DNA of 64,000 bases from Tepidibacillus_B infernus (GTDB lineage: Bacteria; Bacillota; Bacilli; Tepidibacillales; Tepidibacillaceae), in assembly GCF_048898065.1 (NCBI RefSeq), contig NZ_JBLWFI010000001.1, forward strand, positions 1,728,155 to 1,792,154. The letters are read 5' to 3'. The notes beneath the pieces were generated by a model. The model ran no database searches and was not told the origin of the DNA. It worked only from the letters and a program-made list of their open reading frames with translations. Position 1 is the first letter of the stretch. Each line of letters starts with the position of its first letter. The position numbers and the translations under genes are program-made. Positions 59,462 through 64,000 of the stretch are shown here, piece after piece.

Positions 59462-62400
59462 TTATAGTTTGACAATCTTTGCTCTTGTATCATTTCTAGA
59501 AATAGCTCCACTTACTGGATCATTAACAAGATTTCCGTTCTTTTCTCTATGAGCGATTGGATTTAATGCGATCCCAGCAGCAATTTTTTTATTTCCTTTT
59601 ACTTCTTTTCCACCAACCTCATAGGTCTTGCTACCATATTCCCAATGGCCATAACCAAAGGCGATCGCAATACTACCCGGCATTAAGCCGTCACGAATTT
59701 TCGCTTCTCCTGTTGCTTCTCCTGTTGGTGTCACTATTTTTACTTGATCCCCATCATGAATGCCTAAACGCTCTGCATCAGACCTTGCGATTTGAATTTG
59801 GTTGGCTTCTTTCACATCTCTTAATTTACTAATATTAGCTAACGTAGAGGTACTTCTAAATCTTGATTTGTAAGAGAATAAGGTGAATGGCCACTCTGAT
59901 TCTGGGTATTCCTTTTGGATTGGCGTTCCATCGCTAAATGCTGGTTCAATAAAGGTACCGGTTCCTTCAAAATATTCACCTGTAATGGAATCACGTGTTG
60001 AACCAACACTTTCGTTATAAATATTTAATATCTTAGGATATTTATATTTCAGATCATTTCCTTGGTATGCCTTTTCGTGTGGCTCAAAACGCCCCCCACG
60101 AACCATGACATATAAAGCCTTTTTCCACTCTTCAGTTGTGAGTGATTGTTCACTTCCTTTTAACATTTCATCAATTCCAGTCAACTGCACTTCACTTGGA
60201 TCTACATCAGGGACTGGTGTTTCATCATAAGCAATGTTGGCAATCGCTCTTAAATAGAAGTCTTCCTGACGATGCAGTGGATATAATTTACCATCTGCAC
60301 CAGGGATTGCTTGATCACCAAAGCCAGGTAATTCAATCATTTTAGCAACATCTATCAGATAGGTTTCCATATTGATGTGACGCCCATCTGGTAGTTTTGG
60401 TGTTTTTGGGGTAACCACTGGCCAACGAGTAGCTGAAACCTTATTGACCATTCCATTCCATATACTTGGTAATCCCCAGCTTTCATAGAAAACAGTATCT
60501 GGTACAATATAGTCAGCAAAAGCTGTTGTTTCACCCATTATTACATCAATAGATATAATTAAGGGTAGATTCTTTGGATCCTTGATTCCTTCAATAAAAT
60601 CCTTTTGATAGAGCCCAGGTGTTGTATAGAAAGGATTCATTTGATGGTTGATTAAGATTTTTGCTTTATATGGATATCCCTTTATCGTAGCAGGAATAAT
60701 ATCTTGCATCATTGCTTGGGCAAATGGATAATATGGTTCTTTTGCTGGATAAGGATTTTCTCCTCTAGCTACTTTTTCTTTATATTCTGTCGTTTTCTCA
60801 TAGGCAAACTTATCTTTTGCTATACGAACGCCTTTAGGTTTTGGCTTTTCAGGGAAACCAAGCAGATTATATTTAGGGCTCTCATCAAAAGTTTTGTAAC
60901 CACCTGCACTTTTACTCATTCCACCTTTTTTATTCACACTACCTACCAATGCATTTAATAGAATGATTGATAAGCTATTATGAAAACCATTCGGATGCAT
61001 GGATGGTCCACCATGATGATCAATCCCAACACGAGTTCCGCGCTTTGTGAATTCATCAGCTAACCAGATTATTTTTTCTACTGGAACACCGGATTTTTCG
61101 CTGTATTGTTGTAAAGTATATTTCTCTGCATTCTCTTTTAAAGCCATTAAAGAGGTCTTTACTTTGATGGAATTGCCATTTTGACCTTGAATTTCACCTT
61201 TGAATAAAATTTGACCCCATTTACTCTTTTTATCTGTAGATGGTTGAAGGGTATCGCGATCAATGACAACGTATTCTTCTTCCGTACCTAATCCAATCTC
61301 ATTCGCTCTTAAAAACTTGCGATAATTAGGATGAGCTGGATCATCAATAATTAAGTAGGCTGCATTCGTCCAACTTGGGAAACCAATCGAAGCAGCTGTT
61401 TCTTTATTTACTGCAGATAAATATTTTTCATTGTAGCGATTATTTTCAAAGATCCAACGAATCATTCCCATCGCCAGTGCAGCGTCATAGCCCGGCTTAA
61501 TTGGAATCCATTTTGCTTGAGTTCCAGTCAAATTTGGAAGAACTGGATCAACAACAGCAAACTGCAAACGTCCTTCTGTCGCGGCTTTGTTCGTTTTCTT
61601 AATTATTGGTTGATACGGGTTTCCTGCTTGGCCAGGTGCTGTCCCAAAGAAAATGATAAAATCTGACTCATCAAAATCAGGCTTCATATGTGGACTTTTT
61701 TGCCACTCATCCAAGAAGGCTTGATAAGCTATCCTTCTTGCACCACCACAGATTCCTGTATGGCCATACATATTGACCGTACCATAAGCCTGTTGAAATC
61801 GTTTTGCAAAATCTGTTCTTCCATCATAACGACCTCCAAGCACAACTAATTGATTTACCTTTGCTCCAAGCTCAGGGCGCTTAGGATCGATTAATGTCTT
61901 AAAGTCACGAACTTGTTTAAGTCCTTCAATCTCTTGATCTTCACCAATTTCACTAAACAATTTCCCACCATTTACGGTTTCATTTAACAATTCCTCATAG
62001 GAGATCGGCTTCCATTTCCCTTCTCCTCTTTTCCCATTTCGTTTTAATGGAACTAAGATTCGTTGAGGATCATATGTCGCTTCAAATGCACTATTTCCTC
62101 TTGGACAAACCGTAGCTCGATTGGTAATTCCCTTTTCCTCGTAGCGACTAGCAGATAGATAAGCTTCTAATAATGGAGTATCGTATTTGATTGGATTTTG
62201 AGCCGCACTTGGATGATAAGGATTCCCAAAAACTTTGATGATCTGACCTGTTTTCTTATCAATTTTTAAGCGGTTGCCACAATCACTAAAACAGCCAAGA
62301 CAAACGCTGTTCCTCATGACAATATCTGGATTTAATTCAATTTTTCCTGTCTTTAGATCTACCTTAGCTTCTGGTACTTGCCCTGTCTTGGTTGAGCTCT

Positions 62401-62524
62401 TTACTCGATTGGACATTGGACGAAAGGTTTCATCTGCGGTTACCTTACTTAATCCAATTCCAAAGACGCTTAAAGAACCAATGAGGGCTGATGCTTTCAA
62501 AAAGTTCCTACGATTCAATTTCAT
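59462..62524 (-). CDS. Tat-exported molybdopterin oxidoreductase, TtrA/SrdA-like
   Basis: This enzyme of about 1020 aa has a Tat signal (RRNFLK at 5-10), a [4Fe-4S] site C75-x2-C78-x3-C82 with C140, and molybdopterin domains to the C-terminal NDxVSG-like end. HTGICGG has a Cys near 259 in the Mo-ligand region. Length and operon order fit tetrathionate reductase TtrA. Selenate reductase SrdA and polysulfide or arsenate enzymes are relatives, so the substrate is open. The ATG at 62524 follows GGGGTGG. An upstream GTG is less likely. Confidence 0.85.
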   Translation of the reverse strand: MKLNRRNFLKASALIGSLSVFGIGLSKVTADETFRPMSNRVKSSTKTGQVPEAKVDLKTGKIELNPDIVMRNSVCLGCFSDCGNRLKIDKKTGQIIKVFGNPYHPSAAQNPIKYDTPLLEAYLSASRYEEKGITNRATVCPRGNSAFEATYDPQRILVPLKRNGKRGEGKWKPISYEELLNETVNGGKLFSEIGEDQEIEGLKQVRDFKTLIDPKRPELGAKVNQLVVLGGRYDGRTDFAKRFQQAYGTVNMYGHTGICGGARRIAYQAFLDEWQKSPHMKPDFDESDFIIFFGTAPGQAGNPYQPIIKKTNKAATEGRLQFAVVDPVLPNLTGTQAKWIPIKPGYDAALAMGMIRWIFENNRYNEKYLSAVNKETAASIGFPSWTNAAYLIIDDPAHPNYRKFLRANEIGLGTEEEYVVIDRDTLQPSTDKKSKWGQILFKGEIQGQNGNSIKVKTSLMALKENAEKYTLQQYSEKSGVPVEKIIWLADEFTKRGTRVGIDHHGGPSMHPNGFHNSLSIILLNALVGSVNKKGGMSKSAGGYKTFDESPKYNLLGFPEKPKPKGVRIAKDKFAYEKTTEYKEKVARGENPYPAKEPYYPFAQAMMQDIIPATIKGYPYKAKILINHQMNPFYTTPGLYQKDFIEGIKDPKNLPLIISIDVIMGETTAFADYIVPDTVFYESWGLPSIWNGMVNKVSATRWPVVTPKTPKLPDGRHINMETYLIDVAKMIELPGFGDQAIPGADGKLYPLHRQEDFYLRAIANIAYDETPVPDVDPSEVQLTGIDEMLKGSEQSLTTEEWKKALYVMVRGGRFEPHEKAYQGNDLKYKYPKILNIYNESVGSTRDSITGEYFEGTGTFIEPAFSDGTPIQKEYPESEWPFTLFSYKSRFRSTSTLANISKLRDVKEANQIQIARSDAERLGIHDGDQVKIVTPTGEATGEAKIRDGLMPGSIAIAFGYGHWEYGSKTYEVGGKEVKGNKKIAAGIALNPIAHREKNGNLVNDPVSGAISRNDTRAKIVKL

Positions 62525-62595
62525 AAAACAAACCACCCCATTCTTATAACATCTTTGTTTTTGATCTTTGTAGTTTTGTCTTGTGTAAAATGAGT

Positions 62596-62611
62596 TGCAA
62601 AACCCATGCCA
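62596..62611 (-). promoter_or_regulatory. Sigma-54 promoter of the molybdoenzyme operon
   Basis: On the minus strand TGGCATGGGTTTTGCA matches the -24/-12 consensus almost fully (TGGCAY-RNNNN-TTGCA). It lies about 70 bp upstream of the start codon. Confidence 0.88.
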
Positions 62612-62680
62612 AATTTTTAACCAGTCAGATATTAGGCTTCAAAACATATTCTGATTCCCATATATTCTTTTTTTCATGCA

Positions 62681-62705
62681 AAAATGTCCTTAACGATGAC
62701 ATTTT
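62681..62705. promoter_or_regulatory. Enhancer-like dyad upstream of the molybdoenzyme operon
   Basis: AAAATGTC (62681-62688) and GACATTTT (62698-62705) form a perfect 8-bp inverted repeat with a 9-bp centre. It lies about 70-110 bp from the -24/-12 box. It includes the core ATGCAAAAATGTC shared with the tatA upstream dyad. Confidence 0.72.
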
Positions 62706-62825
62706 GGCATATAGTCTAAACCAAGTTTAGTTGCACTTTTATTTACACTTTCAGGAAATAATTGGAGTAATAGCCATTGACATTTTTAATATAAAACAAT
62801 AAAATTTATTATAACTTTATATTTC

Positions 62826-62947
62826 TACGCTGAATCAAACTTGAGCGGGGGAACCATTTCTGTGATGAAATTGGTCACTAGGGGTGAATCCTTAAAATAG
62901 GTAGGGCGACTCTCACGTCCGAATCCGACAGCTAACCTCGTAAGCGT
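62826..62947 (+). ncRNA. Cyclic-di-AMP riboswitch (ydaO/yuaA class)
   Basis: The conserved ydaO elements appear in order: TACGCTGAATC, GGGGGAACCA, GGGGTGAATCCTTAA, TAGGGCGACT, CCGAATCCGACAGCTAACCTCG (here split for length) and the closing TAAGCGTA. TACGC and GCGTA can form P1. The leader precedes a terminator and a symporter gene, so ligand-bound RNA probably shuts expression. Confidence 0.9.
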
Positions 62948-62974
62948 ATAGGGAGAAGGATGGTTGTTTTTTCT

Positions 62975-63010
62975 AGCCATAGAAGAGCATAGCCCTTCTG
63001 TGGCTTTTTA
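62975..63010 (+). terminator. Riboswitch expression-platform terminator
   Basis: AGCCATAGAAG and CTTCTGTGGCT form a stem (one mismatch) followed by TTTTTATTTC. It stands between the riboswitch and the symporter ATG. Confidence 0.8.
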
Positions 63011-63043
63011 TTTCTATAAAAATGAAAAAAAAGGAGGAAATGT

Positions 63044-64000
63044 ATGAAATTAACAGGTAAAATTTTAATTGCGTTAATCGTTGGTGGGGTCTTTGGTTTA
63101 TTATTTAATTTGTTTGCTTCAGATTCTTTTCCATATGTAGACCAATATTTGCTAACGCCAATTGGAAAAATCTTTTTAAACTTAATCAGTATGTTAGTGG
63201 TACCAATCGTTTTCTTCTCGATAACTCTTGGTACAGCTGGAATAGGTGATCCCAAAAAGCTAGGCCGAATTGGAACAAAGACGATTAGTTTTTTCCTTTT
63301 TACAACTGGGATCGCAATTACGATCGGGTTATTCTTGGCAAGTGTGATTCAGCCAGGTGCAGGGTGGAATCTTGGTACTGAACAAGCAACCTTCCAAGGG
63401 AAAGAAGCGCCCCCTGTCATCGACACCTTATTAAGCATCATTCCGAAAAATCCGATACAATCCATGGCAAACGGAGATATGCTACCACTTATCACGTTCG
63501 CTGTCTTTATCGGTATTGGCATTGTAGCGCTAGGGAAAAAAGCAAATCGCTTCCTTGAATTTGTGGAACAGGGAAATGAGATTATGATGTATCTTGTTCA
63601 TCTAGTCATGAGATTTGCTCCATATGGTACTTTTGCTTTAATCGCTTCTGCCATTGGCAAGCAAGGATTAACTGCAATTAAAGCAATGGGACTATATATG
63701 ACGGTTGTCATCGCTGCATTATTTGTACACGCTATCGTTACCTATGGTTCTTCTCTTTTATTGATCGCTAAACAAAATCCAATCAGTTTCTTTAAAGGTT
63801 TTTTCCCAGCGATGGCGGTTGCATTTAGTACCTCTAGCAGTAGTGCGACATTACCCGTTTCGATGAAAGCTGCTCAAGAAAACCTAAATGTACCAAAATC
63901 GATTAGCTCCTTCGTTCAACCATTAGGTGCAACGATCAATATGGATGGAACTGCGATTATGCAAGGGGTTGCCACTGTATTTATTGCTCAAGTATATGGT
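63044..64000 (+). CDS. Dicarboxylate/amino acid:cation symporter (DAACS), partial
   Basis: The first 319 residues are visible and run off the right edge (usual length 410-440). It shows the GltP/DctA pattern: LISMLVVPIVFFSITLGTA, PKNPIQSMANGDMLP, the serine-rich hairpin AFSTSSSSATLPVS and SFVQPLGATINMDGTA. AAGGAGG precedes the ATG. Glutamate, aspartate or C4-dicarboxylates are likely substrates. The c-di-AMP riboswitch suggests osmotic or potassium-linked control. Confidence 0.9.
   Translation, partial: MKLTGKILIALIVGGVFGLLFNLFASDSFPYVDQYLLTPIGKIFLNLISMLVVPIVFFSITLGTAGIGDPKKLGRIGTKTISFFLFTTGIAITIGLFLASVIQPGAGWNLGTEQATFQGKEAPPVIDTLLSIIPKNPIQSMANGDMLPLITFAVFIGIGIVALGKKANRFLEFVEQGNEIMMYLVHLVMRFAPYGTFALIASAIGKQGLTAIKAMGLYMTVVIAALFVHAIVTYGSSLLLIAKQNPISFFKGFFPAMAVAFSTSSSSATLPVSMKAAQENLNVPKSISSFVQPLGATINMDGTAIMQGVATVFIAQVYG

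Noticed and set aside
62932..63255. Minus-strand open frame at the riboswitch and symporter start
   Set aside because: It is antisense to the symporter coding sequence and the riboswitch, with no start signals.

Overview
The window looks like a chromosomal segment of an endospore-forming, low-GC Bacillota (Bacilli, Bacillaceae-like). Evidence for this is a gerP cluster, a GerAB-type germination permease, a CotS-family protein, SigI/RsgI, mannose-family and glucose-family PTS systems, NagR-type GntR regulators, YqgQ, YtoP-like and YpgQ-like proteins, and strong AGGAGG ribosome binding sites. A Tat-exported molybdoenzyme operon, TatA and a MenA-type prenyltransferase point to anaerobic respiration through menaquinone. 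I cannot name the species from sequence alone. I see no tRNA, rRNA or CRISPR array.

Layout. 1-180 is the 5' end of a group II intron cut by the window start. 244-3687 (minus) is a gluconate operon (gntK, RpiR regulator, 6-phosphogluconate dehydrogenase). 4056-5947 is sigI-rsgI. 6314-10800 holds a PsiE-like protein, fetA/fetB remnants, two HD phosphohydrolases, an M42 peptidase, a zinc-ribbon protein and a Uma2/Phd chimera. 10907-16803 is an amino-sugar operon (nagA, nagB, nagR, murQ, nagP and an unknown barrel-like protein). 17012-26186 is a galactosamine/N-acetylgalactosamine-type system: Gfo/Idh dehydrogenase, GntR, two AgaS-like SIS proteins, PTS EIIB/C/D/A, aldolase, sugar-phosphate kinase and a frameshifted HPr. 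26287-38570 is rich in sporulation genes (gerAB, polysaccharide deacetylase, cotS, gerPABCDE, Hsp20, subtilisin-like protease) mixed with plsY, DUF2797 and two APS-kinase-like proteins. 38582-45676 holds an MFS transporter, a TnpB element, menA, TetR-SDR and a full-length group II intron. 45738-48581 is an ABC importer. 48886-54004 carries yqgQ, tatA and a binding-protein/histidine-kinase/sigma-54-activator trio. 54104-55845 is an IS91-like element. 55935-62524 is the molybdoenzyme operon. A c-di-AMP (ydaO-type) riboswitch then precedes a dicarboxylate/amino-acid symporter that runs off the right edge.

How the parts work together. The strongest inferred circuit joins 49133-62611. A secreted binding protein, a transmembrane histidine kinase and a GAFTGA-containing NtrC-type activator are co-transcribed. 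Good sigma-54 -24/-12 promoters precede only tatA and the TtrA-like operon within what I inspected, and both carry an upstream dyad with the shared core ATGCAAAAATGTC. I infer one regulon that makes the Tat substrate, its maturation chaperone, its electron-transfer partners and a Tat component together.

Mobile and repeated DNA. Two copies of one group IIC-like intron sit just after intrinsic terminators. A separate about 105-160 bp structured repeat with terminal inverted repeats occurs four times, and each copy also lies just beyond an intrinsic terminator. One stem of that repeat shows paired base changes between copies. Two runs of N (40505-40807 and 45096-45497) fall inside multicopy elements and are probably assembly gaps of uncertain true length.
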